Shown one piece after another: positions 1 through 7,110 of a DNA stretch of 11,506 nucleotides. Location of the stretch: positions 18,634 through 30,139 of the forward strand of contig PMOF01000029.1 of NCBI GenBank assembly GCA_003162495.1, given 5' to 3'. The first letter of the stretch is position 1. Each line of letters starts with the position of its first letter. This stretch comes from Acidobacteriaceae bacterium. Its GTDB lineage: Bacteria; Acidobacteriota; Terriglobia; Terriglobales; Acidobacteriaceae. The notes below the pieces were generated by a model. It ran no database searches and was not told where the DNA came from. It was given only the letters and a program-made list of their open reading frames with translations. Made by a program: the position numbers and the translations under genes.

Positions 1-345
1 CGCGCTGTCGCCGACCGCGGAACCGGCGCGGCCGCCGCCCAGCTCAACCATCCCCTCGGCGGCAAGACCGGGACAACCAGCGACTTCACCGACGCCTGGT
101 TCCTGGGGTTTTCCCCCTCGGTCACCTGCGGCGTATGGGTCGGCTATGACAGCCGCGAGTCTCTCGGCGAAAAAGAGACCGGCGCCAAAGTCGCCCTCCC
201 CATCTGGATCAACGTCATGCGCGCGGCCATCGCCGGCAAAGACGACGAACGCTTCCTCGGCGATAGCGCCGAGATCCCAAACGGTTCACTCCAGGCCGCC
301 GCGCCACTCGCGCGGACGGTTAAGCCAGGCCACCCAACTCCGTGA
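1..345 (+). CDS. Penicillin-binding protein 1A-like, C-terminal end of transpeptidase domain (5' truncated by window)
   Basis: The reading frame is open from the first base and ends at TGA 343-345, giving the last 114 residues of a longer protein. It carries the third active-site box of penicillin-binding transpeptidases, KTGTT at residues 22-26 of the fragment. Typical flanking sequence follows: a GTGAAAA helix before the box, and SDFTDAWFLGFSP then VWVGYD after it. This order is characteristic of class A bifunctional PBPs (glycosyltransferase plus transpeptidase), which polymerise and cross-link peptidoglycan in the periplasm. The Ser-x-x-Lys and Ser-x-Asn boxes and any glycosyltransferase domain lie outside the window, so class A rather than class B is inference. 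The tail after the last conserved block is short and contains no further domain. The gene converges on the cytochrome b gene, with 45 bp between the two stop codons. Confidence 0.9.
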   Translation, partial: RAVADRGTGAAAAQLNHPLGGKTGTTSDFTDAWFLGFSPSVTCGVWVGYDSRESLGEKETGAKVALPIWINVMRAAIAGKDDERFLGDSAEIPNGSLQAAAPLARTVKPGHPTP

Positions 346-347
346 TA

Positions 348-378
348 CTGGCTCCGCGCATGTGAAGAATGGAGCCGG
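348..378. terminator. Possible hairpin between convergent genes
   Basis: The 45-bp gap between the stop of the PBP gene and the stop of the cytochrome b gene contains GGCTCC (350-355) and GGAGCC (371-376). They form a 6-bp GC-rich stem, extendable to 8 bp with one G-U pair, around a 15-nt loop. No clear T-run follows on either strand, and the loop is long for an intrinsic terminator. The position between convergent genes is where a bidirectional terminator would be expected, but the structural evidence alone is weak. Confidence 0.25.
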
Positions 379-390
379 CAGGTTTCAGAA

Positions 391-3030
391 TCATTGCCCG
401 CCGGCAGGCATCGAGCGAATGTACGCAACCAGCCCCTGCATGTCCTTGGCATTCATGTTGGTCAGGGGCATGCCGCCCTGCTGCATCCGGATGCTGTGGT
501 GGCGAAGCAGGTCTTCCAGGACCGAAGCCGGAAGGATCGACGCCGTGCCGGCAAGTCCCGGAGCGGCTACGGTTCCGTGCAAGCCGGCCACGCCATGGCA
601 GGTTTCGCAGCGGTTGCTCTGGAATACGAGCTGGCCGCGCATCGCCACAGCGCTGAGCACAACAGGCGCGGTTGCTTGCGCGGGCGTCTGAGGTTTTGCT
701 CCAGTGGCAACGGAAGCCGGTTGAGCCCCCGCCGCGCCGACAGCGGGAGTTCCCTGGGCATTGGGTGCGCTGGCCGGCGCAGTCGATAGGGTGTTGAGAT
801 AGGCAACCAGTTGCACCATCTGTGCGTCGTTCACCTTCACCGAAGGCATGCCCCCGTTCCGCATCTTGGCGGTGGGGTGGTGCAGCAACGTGGGCAGCGC
901 GTCGCCAGGAAACTTCTTTCCGACGCCGATCAGAGAGGGAGCGAAGTGGGTTCCCTCGGCTGTGGGGCCGTGGCAGGCGGAGCAGCCCTGCGAGACGAAT
1001 AGCTCGCGGCCAGGCGTCGGCTTTGTGCTGGCCGCAGCAGTCGTGTTCGCCGCCGCATTCGCCGGCGGCGGCGCAGCAGCCGGAGCGGCAGCATTCGGTG
1101 CAGCTGTTGGCTCGGGCGAGGGCGTCGCGTAGGTTTCAGTCGTCTCGGGGGTCGTCTGCTTGCCCGCTGGCGGAGCCGTAAGCGTCCGCAGATAGGCAAC
1201 GATCGAACCAAGTTCTTCCGGCGTCCCCGCGACCGGCGGCATGGCGCCGGCTTTCATCTTGGCGTTGGGGTTTTGCAGCAGCTGCGTGATCTGTGCATCG
1301 GAAACATTTTTGATCAGCGGAGCCAGCGCCGGCGCTTTCCCTCCTACGCCGGCCGGTCCGTGACACGCGAAGCATCCGCGCTCCTGGAACATTTGTTGGC
1401 CTGCCGCCGCGGGGGCTGAAAGCTTCGCCGCCGCGCCGCCTTCTGCAGCGGTTGGCGATCTACTCTTGCCGGTTGGGTTGGAAGCGCCTTCGTCGGTTTC
1501 CGAAGGAGGCTGCGCAGAGATGCCCGTCATAGCCGGAACATTTGCGGCGCTGGTGCCGAGCACGCCCAGATAAGCAAGTAAATGCGACATGTCGTTCGCG
1601 GAAATGTCCACCGCTGGCATGTGTCCCGCGCGCATTTTGGCATTCGGGTTGTGCAACAACGCGATCAATTGCGGCTCGGGGAACTTGGTTGTTACGCCGA
1701 CGAGACTGGGGGCTGCCGTTGTTCCCGTTCCAGTTGCGCCGTGGCAGCCGGCGCATCCGTGCGCCTCAAAGATGCCCTTGCCCTGCGCCACCAGCGGATT
1801 GACCGGCCCGGTGGGAAGCGCCATCGGGCCGGTTCCCCCAGGGGACTCGACATATGGTTCGAACGGTGCGGCGGTGTATGCCTTTTCCTGATGATCCTGG
1901 GTGGAGAGCTGTGCCGCCACGCTGGGGTCATGCCGGTCGTCCCATTCGCTTTTTTCTCCCAGGTAGATAATTCCAAGCATGACGAAAGCTACGGCCAGCA
2001 CGGGAATGGGCCTGCGCCATGGCCTGCGCTCCAGCTTGCGATCCAGAAACGGCATGAGGAAAAACAGCGTGGCCAGCAAGCCGGGAATGACGACGACGGC
2101 GAAAACCACCTTCGGCCCTTCCCAGTACTTGAGCCACTCGAACATGGGCAGGTAATACCACTCCGGGCGGGGCAGAAACTGCGTGTCTGCGGGGTTGGCA
2201 ATGGGGCCAAGGCTTGCGGGATGGAAGTAGGAAAGAAAGCCCAGGCCAACCATGATGAGCAGCGCCATGCCCATATCCATCAACACCTGACGCGGATAAA
2301 AGTTTTCCGGCGCAAGCTTCGGCTCGACAGGGTCTTCGTGAATAGGGCCGGCCGCACCGGCCTTGCGGAACAGGAAGATGTGCGCAGCTATAAATGCGAA
2401 GATGGCGCCTGGAATCAAGAAAACGTGCGCAACATAAAAACGCGATAACGTGAGCGTGCCGATGGTGTCGCCGCCGCGCAGCAAACGAGTCAGCCAGTTA
2501 CCGATGAGTGGGATCTGGCCGACGATATTTGTGCCCACCGCGGTGGCAAAATACGCCTTCTGGTCCCAGGGCAGCAAATAGCCGGTGAAGCCCATGCCCA
2601 GCACCAGCAAGGAGAGCACCGCCCCGGACATCCACAACAATTCGCGCCGTCCCTTGAATGATCCATACAGAAACGTCTGTAGAAAATGCAGCGCCAGCAC
2701 AATAATCATTGCGCTGGATCCGTAGTAATGCAGGCTGCGCAGAAACGCGCCCGCGGCAACCTGTTTGGTGATATAGGCTACGCTGGTGTGCGCCGTCTCG
2801 GCGGAGGGAACATAATAGAGCGCAAGACAAATACCGGTGATGATCTGCGAGATGAAGATGAAGAGCAGGCCGGAGCCGAACACATAGGCCAGTCGCGCGC
2901 CGCCTGGAATCGGCTCGTCGAGAGACTCCTTCATCAGCTTGTCTACGCCGGCGCGCCGATCCAGCCAGCGAAACAGCCGCTTCGGAAGGCTTCCGGCTCC
3001 GGCAGCGCCCACTTTCTCCTTTTCGTCCAC
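391..3030 (-). CDS. Cytochrome b (b6/subunit IV-like) fused to four haem c domains
   Basis: Inner-membrane quinol-oxidising core of a Rieske/cytochrome b complex, 879 residues. Residues about 44-358 hold seven predicted membrane helices in the 4+3 pattern of cytochrome b6 plus subunit IV. Haem b ligands are H101/H115 (13 residues between) and H202/H217 (14 between, the b6-type spacing). The Qo-site PEWY motif is at 289-292. With a cytoplasmic N-terminus, seven helices place the remainder in the periplasm. That part has four similar domains of about 75 residues with CxxCH at 426-430, 553-557, 683-687 and 808-812. Each has a later G-x-MP segment supplying a likely axial Met (M471, M597, M728, M854). 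Ala/Pro/Thr-rich linkers separate the domains. The start is GTG, preceded by AAGAAGGG at proper spacing and 20 bp after the Rieske stop. No separate cytochrome c1 gene is visible, so the fused domains probably replace it. Cyt b identity is certain; the physiological partner is not. Confidence 0.95.
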   Translation of the reverse strand: MDEKEKVGAAGAGSLPKRLFRWLDRRAGVDKLMKESLDEPIPGGARLAYVFGSGLLFIFISQIITGICLALYYVPSAETAHTSVAYITKQVAAGAFLRSLHYYGSSAMIIVLALHFLQTFLYGSFKGRRELLWMSGAVLSLLVLGMGFTGYLLPWDQKAYFATAVGTNIVGQIPLIGNWLTRLLRGGDTIGTLTLSRFYVAHVFLIPGAIFAFIAAHIFLFRKAGAAGPIHEDPVEPKLAPENFYPRQVLMDMGMALLIMVGLGFLSYFHPASLGPIANPADTQFLPRPEWYYLPMFEWLKYWEGPKVVFAVVVIPGLLATLFFLMPFLDRKLERRPWRRPIPVLAVAFVMLGIIYLGEKSEWDDRHDPSVAAQLSTQDHQEKAYTAAPFEPYVESPGGTGPMALPTGPVNPLVAQGKGIFEAHGCAGCHGATGTGTTAAPSLVGVTTKFPEPQLIALLHNPNAKMRAGHMPAVDISANDMSHLLAYLGVLGTSAANVPAMTGISAQPPSETDEGASNPTGKSRSPTAAEGGAAAKLSAPAAAGQQMFQERGCFACHGPAGVGGKAPALAPLIKNVSDAQITQLLQNPNAKMKAGAMPPVAGTPEELGSIVAYLRTLTAPPAGKQTTPETTETYATPSPEPTAAPNAAAPAAAPPPANAAANTTAAASTKPTPGRELFVSQGCSACHGPTAEGTHFAPSLIGVGKKFPGDALPTLLHHPTAKMRNGGMPSVKVNDAQMVQLVAYLNTLSTAPASAPNAQGTPAVGAAGAQPASVATGAKPQTPAQATAPVVLSAVAMRGQLVFQSNRCETCHGVAGLHGTVAAPGLAGTASILPASVLEDLLRHHSIRMQQGGMPLTNMNAKDMQGLVAYIRSMPAGGQ

Positions 3031-3050
3031 GGATTCACCCTTCTTCGCGA

Positions 3051-3608
3051 TCAGCTGATCTTTTCCTGGTTCGGTACGTTGGAACGAAAATACTCAAAGT
3101 GGACTTGCAGCTTACCTTCTTTGAGCTGGGCGGGTAACCGATCCATCGCACGCGGGGGCGGCCCGAAGATGTGCTGTCCATCCGACTTGAATTCGCCGCC
3201 ATGGCATGGGCACACGAATTTGTTATTGCCGGCCTGCCAGGAGACGCTGCAACCCAGGTGGGGACAAATCGCCGAAAGAACCGCGAGCTGGCCGCTTTCG
3301 TCGCGGCTCACGTAGACCGATTGGGATGACACGACCTCTCGCCATCCGTCGCGCTGGGTGAATGTGATGGTTTTGCGCACCGGCTCTTTGCTGTCGGCAA
3401 ATTCGCTTTCCTTGCCGACGTCTGACCACTCGGTTCCCGCCGCTTTCGCATACAGGGGATAAAGCACATAGCGCAGAACAGGCACCGCGAGCACGGCTCC
3501 CATTCCGGCTGAACCGATGGCCATCAGGGCTCCGAAGAAAGATCTCCGATTGACGACCAGGACGTTTTGATTCCCGCCGGCTTCGCGGATTTTGTTTTCC
3601 TGCTCCAC
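3051..3608 (-). CDS. Rieske [2Fe-2S] protein of the bc-type complex
   Basis: Iron-sulfur subunit that takes the first electron from quinol at the Qo site and passes it to haem c; 185 residues from the chosen start. The cluster motifs are intact. CPHLGC (C115, H117, C120) and CPCHG (C133, C135, H136) give two Cys and two His ligands plus the disulfide pair. A Pro-rich GPPPR loop follows, as in Rieske proteins of quinol oxidases. The N-terminus has a twin-arginine NRRSFF motif (Arg 21-22) just before a single hydrophobic helix, fitting Tat export with a retained anchor. I chose GTG at 3608 because AGGAG lies 5 nt upstream; the frame is also open to a GTG at 3632, which would overlap the preceding gene and has no better ribosome-binding site. 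The gene follows the Cyc2-like stop by 8 nt and precedes the cytochrome b gene by 20 nt, so all three are very likely co-transcribed. Confidence 0.93.
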   Translation of the reverse strand: MEQENKIREAGGNQNVLVVNRRSFFGALMAIGSAGMGAVLAVPVLRYVLYPLYAKAAGTEWSDVGKESEFADSKEPVRKTITFTQRDGWREVVSSQSVYVSRDESGQLAVLSAICPHLGCSVSWQAGNNKFVCPCHGGEFKSDGQHIFGPPPRAMDRLPAQLKEGKLQVHFEYFRSNVPNQEKIS

Positions 3609-3613
3609 GCGAT

Positions 3614-3618
3614 CTCCT
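3614..3618 (-). promoter_or_regulatory. Shine-Dalgarno AGGAG overlapping the upstream stop codon
   Basis: Read on the minus strand, the TAG stop of the Cyc2-like gene (3619-3617) runs into TAGGAGATCGC followed by GTG. The AGGAG is 5 nt from the GTG at 3608. It decides the Rieske start and suggests that translation of the two genes is coupled. Confidence 0.6.
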
Positions 3619-4936
3619 AGAAATTCAGCCACAACGCCGCATACACGGTGTTGTTGTCGGATGCATTGCGGTTGGCGCCGTCGTAGTTGGTGGTCGCGCC
3701 GTTGAACTTGAAGTATCCGGTGTAGTTCAAACTTAGGTCGATATTCTGCACCGGCCAGTACGCAAACTGCGTGGTAAAGCCGCTGGTGTCGGGGCTGCCG
3801 TTGTTGCTGCCCGTAAGCGGCCCGGGCGCGTACAGCAAGGGGTCGTTGTTCCCCGTGGTCGCGAAAATGGCTCCCGTCGCGGTGTATTTGTTGGTCCAGT
3901 GATAGGTGCTGTCCAGCTTGAATGCATTCAGGTGGTTCGCCGCCGTGCTGGCGCCACCCGCGCCAAACGTCGCGCCCAGATTCGTTTTCTCATACGTGTA
4001 GGTTCCGTGCACGTCCAGCAGGTTGGGTCCGAAGGGCCGCTCATACTGAAAGTCGAACGAGGGGTCTGCGTATCGATCCTCCGGGCCGGTGATCGCGCCA
4101 GGGAAGGAGCTCATGTAGATGCCGTAGGTGCCGATTTCCAGATAATTGCCGCCCCAGTTTTGTTGCCACGCTGCCCGCCAATAGGGTGCAACCCCGCTGA
4201 TGTTGAAGGTCGAGCCTGTTCCGGTCACTGGAGTGGACGCGCCGGCGTGCTCTGAACGATAAATAGACACGTTCGTGTACAGGTGGTTGTTCCACATGCT
4301 ATAGGCGCCAATTCCGGCCACATCCTGGCCCAGCGCGCCGTCGATGAGCGGAGAAGCGATCGAGCCGACGCCCGATGCCGTCGAGATCCACGGAAAACCC
4401 CAGGCCGGCGTGCTGTTCCATACGTCTTCAACCGTTGGATTGTTGTTCAAGGTAATGCCATACTCCCAATCCTTGCCGCCCAGCTTCCCCTGGTCGGCGT
4501 AGCGCAGGTCGGTGTTGTCCATGCCGAAGTGGTCGTCCGCATGGGTGTAAGTCAATTGCGCCAAACCGCCAAAGTGGGAAGCATACCCTCCAGCCAGAAA
4601 CAGGCTCAATTGCTGCGGGAAACCCGCCGCATTGTTCTGTGTGCCCGGCTGGTTGGCCTGGAAGGAAGTGTTTGACAACAACACCATCACCGACAGCGGG
4701 ATGTATCTGGACAGCAGCAGATCTTTGGTGTTGCCTACCTTATCAGTGGCAGTCATGTCAGTGAGCACATAGCCCTTCAGCTTGAAGTTGCGTCCGAAAG
4801 CTGTCAGCTCCGGTGGATTGCTATGGCACACATTGCAGGAGAGCCCGGTCTGCCGCGCAAAACTCGGAACCGCATTAGCGGGCCGCAGACTGAGAATAAG
4901 AAACACGGCCGCAGCCATGCGCACGATCAATTTCAT
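3617..4936 (-). CDS. Cyc2-like outer-membrane monohaem cytochrome-porin
   Basis: 439 residues. An N-terminal signal peptide (1-22, cleavage likely after ANA) is followed at once by VPSFARQTG and a single haem c site CNVCH (34-38). ELTAFGRNFKLKGY follows at about 44-57. The rest, about 365 residues, is rich in aromatic residues, Gly, Asn and Thr with alternating patterns. It ends in LWLNF, a C-terminal Phe typical of barrels inserted by the BAM machinery. This design, one haem c plugged into the N-terminus of a porin-sized barrel, matches the Cyc2 family known from Fe(II)-oxidising bacteria, and the PSFARQTG...C..CH...FGR.FK motif is as I recall it for that family. Related fused cytochrome-porins exist without a proven iron role, so the substrate is unknown. 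ATG 4936 is well supported by GAGGA 6 nt upstream. First gene of the Rieske/cytochrome b operon. Confidence 0.8.
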   Translation of the reverse strand: MKLIVRMAAAVFLILSLRPANAVPSFARQTGLSCNVCHSNPPELTAFGRNFKLKGYVLTDMTATDKVGNTKDLLLSRYIPLSVMVLLSNTSFQANQPGTQNNAAGFPQQLSLFLAGGYASHFGGLAQLTYTHADDHFGMDNTDLRYADQGKLGGKDWEYGITLNNNPTVEDVWNSTPAWGFPWISTASGVGSIASPLIDGALGQDVAGIGAYSMWNNHLYTNVSIYRSEHAGASTPVTGTGSTFNISGVAPYWRAAWQQNWGGNYLEIGTYGIYMSSFPGAITGPEDRYADPSFDFQYERPFGPNLLDVHGTYTYEKTNLGATFGAGGASTAANHLNAFKLDSTYHWTNKYTATGAIFATTGNNDPLLYAPGPLTGSNNGSPDTSGFTTQFAYWPVQNIDLSLNYTGYFKFNGATTNYDGANRNASDNNTVYAALWLNF

Positions 4937-5319
4937 TGCCTGTCCTCAAGCCTTCCTGTGATCGGCTCGTTGCCGCGCTTCCATTCAACCGTTGACTCAA
5001 CCGGAGAGCATGCACACCGAGCCGCAAACTATTGTGCGCAAGGGCAGCCGAAGGAGGATTGGCCCGGAAGCGCATTGATCGAGCGCCAGATGCGACTCTT
5101 TCTCCCGCCGCAATGGGGAAGGAGCGTCGCATGAAATTTGCCAGTGTGCAAGTTAAGCATTGAGGGCGCCAGAGCGTTGTGGCATTCCTCAGTGATTGAA
5201 ACAGCGATGTTTAGGAAAGGCTGTGCTGTTTTGCTCAGGTGGGCTGGTGCATTAGTTAAGTCAGAGCAACGCGCGGCCCTCCGCCCCAACGCGAGCCGGG
5301 AGTTGCTTGCAGTCGCAAG
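4937..5319. other. 383-bp gene-free leader region upstream of the Cyc2-like operon
   Basis: The gap separates the end of ribF from the start of the Cyc2-like gene. It should hold the promoter for the electron-transfer operon and the end of the upstream transcript. A ribosome-binding site (GAGGA, 4943-4947 on the minus strand) lies next to the start. I found no near-consensus -35/-10 pair on the minus strand, no convincing terminator hairpin with a T-run behind ribF, no riboswitch and no RNA gene. Short open frames cross the region, but none has a ribosome-binding site or recognisable protein features. A direct repeat at 4985-5003 is described separately. Confidence 0.5.
4985..5003. repeat. 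Direct repeat TCAACCG, two copies 12 bp apart
   Basis: TCAACCG occurs at 4985-4991 and again at 4997-5003, a centre spacing of 12 bp, close to one helical turn. The spacer also creates TTGACTCAA (4992-5000), a small dyad. The repeat lies about 50-70 bp upstream of the Cyc2-like ATG. Paired direct repeats at about one turn are a common layout for response-regulator sites, so it could be an operator. With only two short copies it could also be chance. Confidence 0.3.
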
Positions 5320-6291
5320 TTATAAGCTGGACGCCGCTCTAAGCCGGAAATACCGCTTTGCCCGCGCCACATCCCGGAAAATCTGCGCCTTCAGCGCTTC
5401 CACTGAAGGCCACTCCATCTCTCCCCGCAGGCGCATCAAAAACTCCAGACCAATTGGCGTTTCCTCATCCAGGTCCACCGGCTCAAAATCCAGAATATGT
5501 GACTCTACCGCAAATGAAGCCTCGCCAAACGTAGGCCGATTGCCGACGTTCGTTACGGCCTGAAAACACCGCCCCCGCACCGTCAGCCGCGTCACATAAA
5601 CCCCAAACCCCGGCAGCAGCTCCGCATAGGGCGCAAGATTCAGTGTCGGCACCAGAAGCTTCGTCCCAATCCCGCGTCCGCGCGCCGGTGTCGATCGCAC
5701 TCCAAACACCCGTCCCAGCATCCACCGCGACCGCCTCATGTCGCCTGCCGTCACCAGCCGGCGTATTGCGGAACTTGAAACCTCCAGCCCATGCACCCTC
5801 ACTGCCTCATGCGTGTGCACGGCAAAGCCAAACTTTGCCCCGAATATTTCGAGCTCTCGTATCCCCGCCTCCGCGTGGCATCCAAACCGGAAGTTGCCGC
5901 CTTCATGCAGAGACGATACGCCCATCGCCTCCACCAGCACCCGCTGCACAAATTCCCTCGCCGTCAATTCCGCCAAAGCCGCGTCAAACGGCAACACCAC
6001 TACCGCATCGATCCCCGTTGCAGCCAGCAGCCGAAGCCGCTCCGTCATCGGGGTAATGAGCCGGGGCGCCGTTTCCGGCCGCAGAAACTGTTCCGGGTGC
6101 GGGTCGAACGTGATCGCCACCGCACGCTTCCCCGTTTCTCGAGCCTCGGTCACCGCCGCCGACAGAATTTGGCGGTGACCCCGATGCACCCCATCGAAGT
6201 TGCCGATCACGCCCACCGTCGGCCCAAACTGCAAAGGGATTTCCTGGATGCCTCGGTAAACGGGAATCATGCTGCCTGCGCAATCGTTCAT
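5320..6291 (-). CDS. ribF: Bifunctional riboflavin kinase / FMN adenylyltransferase
   Basis: Cytoplasmic enzyme converting riboflavin to FMN (kinase) and FMN to FAD (adenylyltransferase); 323 residues, the normal size. The N-terminal nucleotidyltransferase domain has GNFDGVHRGH (30-39), ITFDPHP (60-66) and GNFRFG (132-137), followed by SSSAIR (172-177). The C-terminal kinase domain has GRGIGTKLLVPTLNL with the PTLN motif at 215-218, then VYVT, NVGNRPTFG and VESHILDF. The sequence preceding PTLN departs from the commonest form but keeps the key Thr and Asn. The ATG at 6291 overlaps the TGA of the preceding gene as ATGA. Met8 (MIPVYRG) is a possible alternative start, but the overlap favours Met1. 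It is the last gene of the ygfZ-ribF string. Confidence 0.95.
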   Translation of the reverse strand: MNDCAGSMIPVYRGIQEIPLQFGPTVGVIGNFDGVHRGHRQILSAAVTEARETGKRAVAITFDPHPEQFLRPETAPRLITPMTERLRLLAATGIDAVVVLPFDAALAELTAREFVQRVLVEAMGVSSLHEGGNFRFGCHAEAGIRELEIFGAKFGFAVHTHEAVRVHGLEVSSSAIRRLVTAGDMRRSRWMLGRVFGVRSTPARGRGIGTKLLVPTLNLAPYAELLPGFGVYVTRLTVRGRCFQAVTNVGNRPTFGEASFAVESHILDFEPVDLDEETPIGLEFLMRLRGEMEWPSVEALKAQIFRDVARAKRYFRLRAASSL

Positions 6292-7100
6292 ACAGTCCCA
6301 AGCTCGACAGGCACGCTCAGTCCGTCGTAAGCGAGCGCCATGCCCTCAGGGAGCGTGGCGTTGGTCGCCTGGTGACCCAGTTCGTGCGCAATGTGAGTAA
6401 ACCAGGTCTGCCGCGCACCAATGCGGCGGGCCCACTCCACCGCCTGCTCCACTGTCGCGTGGCTGGGGTGCGGCTTGTAGCGCAGTGCAGACACCACTAG
6501 ATGGTCAAGCCCCGCAAGCAGCGCAAAGCTCCGCTCCGGAATCTCGCTCACATCCGTCAGATAAGCGGTTCGTCCAAACCGGAATCCCGCAATCTCCATC
6601 TGCCCATGCATCAGCGGAACGCGCCGAAACTCCACTCCATGCACCACCGTGCTCTCGCCCAGTGTTTTCAGCTGAACCCGCGCTCGATTCGGATAAGTGG
6701 CCTGGGCCGAAAACGTGTACTCGTAAATCCGCTCCAGTGTGGCTGCCGTCGCCGCGGAAGCGTAGAGCGGAATCGGCTCGCCCTCGCGAAAGGCCTTGTA
6801 GCTGAGCGGCCGCAAATCGTCCAGCCCTAGAATGTGATCGGCATGCGCGTGGGTATAAAACACCGCGTCTACGCGCGTCAGCCCATTGCGCAAAGCCTGT
6901 TCGCGAAAGTCCGGACCGGTATCGATAACCACCACGCGTTCACGCCCGCCGTCCGGTGTAGCGTCATTCCAGCGCACCAGCACGGAGGGCCGCAGCCGCC
7001 GGTCGCGCGGATCGGTCGAGGTGCATACCGCGCAACCGCACCCCACCGTGGGTACTCCCATCGATGTTCCCGTCCCTAGAAATGTCAGCCGGCCGTCCAT
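6288..7100 (-). CDS. Metallo-beta-lactamase-fold hydrolase, PhnP-like
   Basis: 270 residues. The opening LTFLGTGTSMGVPTVGC and CGCAVC are typical of the PhnP branch of the metallo-beta-lactamase fold. Cys21, Cys23 and Cys26 are spaced like the extra structural zinc site described for E. coli PhnP, and His239 or His243 near the end could supply the fourth ligand. The catalytic metal site is complete: HAHADH at 84-89, H165, D183 and a late His in WFTHIAHE (H236 or H239). PhnP itself hydrolyses 5-phosphoribosyl 1,2-cyclic phosphate in phosphonate breakdown, but no phn genes are seen here. The substrate is therefore open, and a cyclic nucleotide or other cyclic phosphodiester is plausible. The ATG at 7100 has GCGAGAAG just upstream. 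The gene lies 55 bp after DUF1844 and overlaps ribF by 4 bp. Confidence 0.85.
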   Translation of the reverse strand: MDGRLTFLGTGTSMGVPTVGCGCAVCTSTDPRDRRLRPSVLVRWNDATPDGGRERVVVIDTGPDFREQALRNGLTRVDAVFYTHAHADHILGLDDLRPLSYKAFREGEPIPLYASAATAATLERIYEYTFSAQATYPNRARVQLKTLGESTVVHGVEFRRVPLMHGQMEIAGFRFGRTAYLTDVSEIPERSFALLAGLDHLVVSALRYKPHPSHATVEQAVEWARRIGARQTWFTHIAHELGHQATNATLPEGMALAYDGLSVPVELGTV

Positions 7101-7110
7101 AGCTTCTCGC

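Noticed and set aside
146-691. 181-codon plus-strand frame spanning the PBP end and the cytochrome b 3' end
   Set aside because: Out of frame with the KTGTT-containing PBP sequence and antisense to the fourth haem c domain; no ribosome-binding site or family features.
1582-2448. 288-codon open frame on the plus strand across the cytochrome b gene
   Set aside because: Antisense to conserved PEWY and haem c coding sequence, His/Gln/Arg-rich composition with no motif; not a gene.
5032-5041. Near-palindrome TTGTGCGCAA in the leader region
   Set aside because: One mismatch pair in ten bases, no second copy, and no link to a known operator; consistent with chance.
5029-5289. 86-codon minus-strand frame in the leader of the Cyc2-like operon
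   Set aside because: No ribosome-binding site, mixed composition and no hydrophobic or domain pattern; treated as non-coding leader.
5305-5325. Small inverted repeat (CTTGC/GCAAG) after the ribF stop as a terminator
   Set aside because: Only a 5-bp stem with a 4-base loop and no T-run following on the minus strand; too weak to list.
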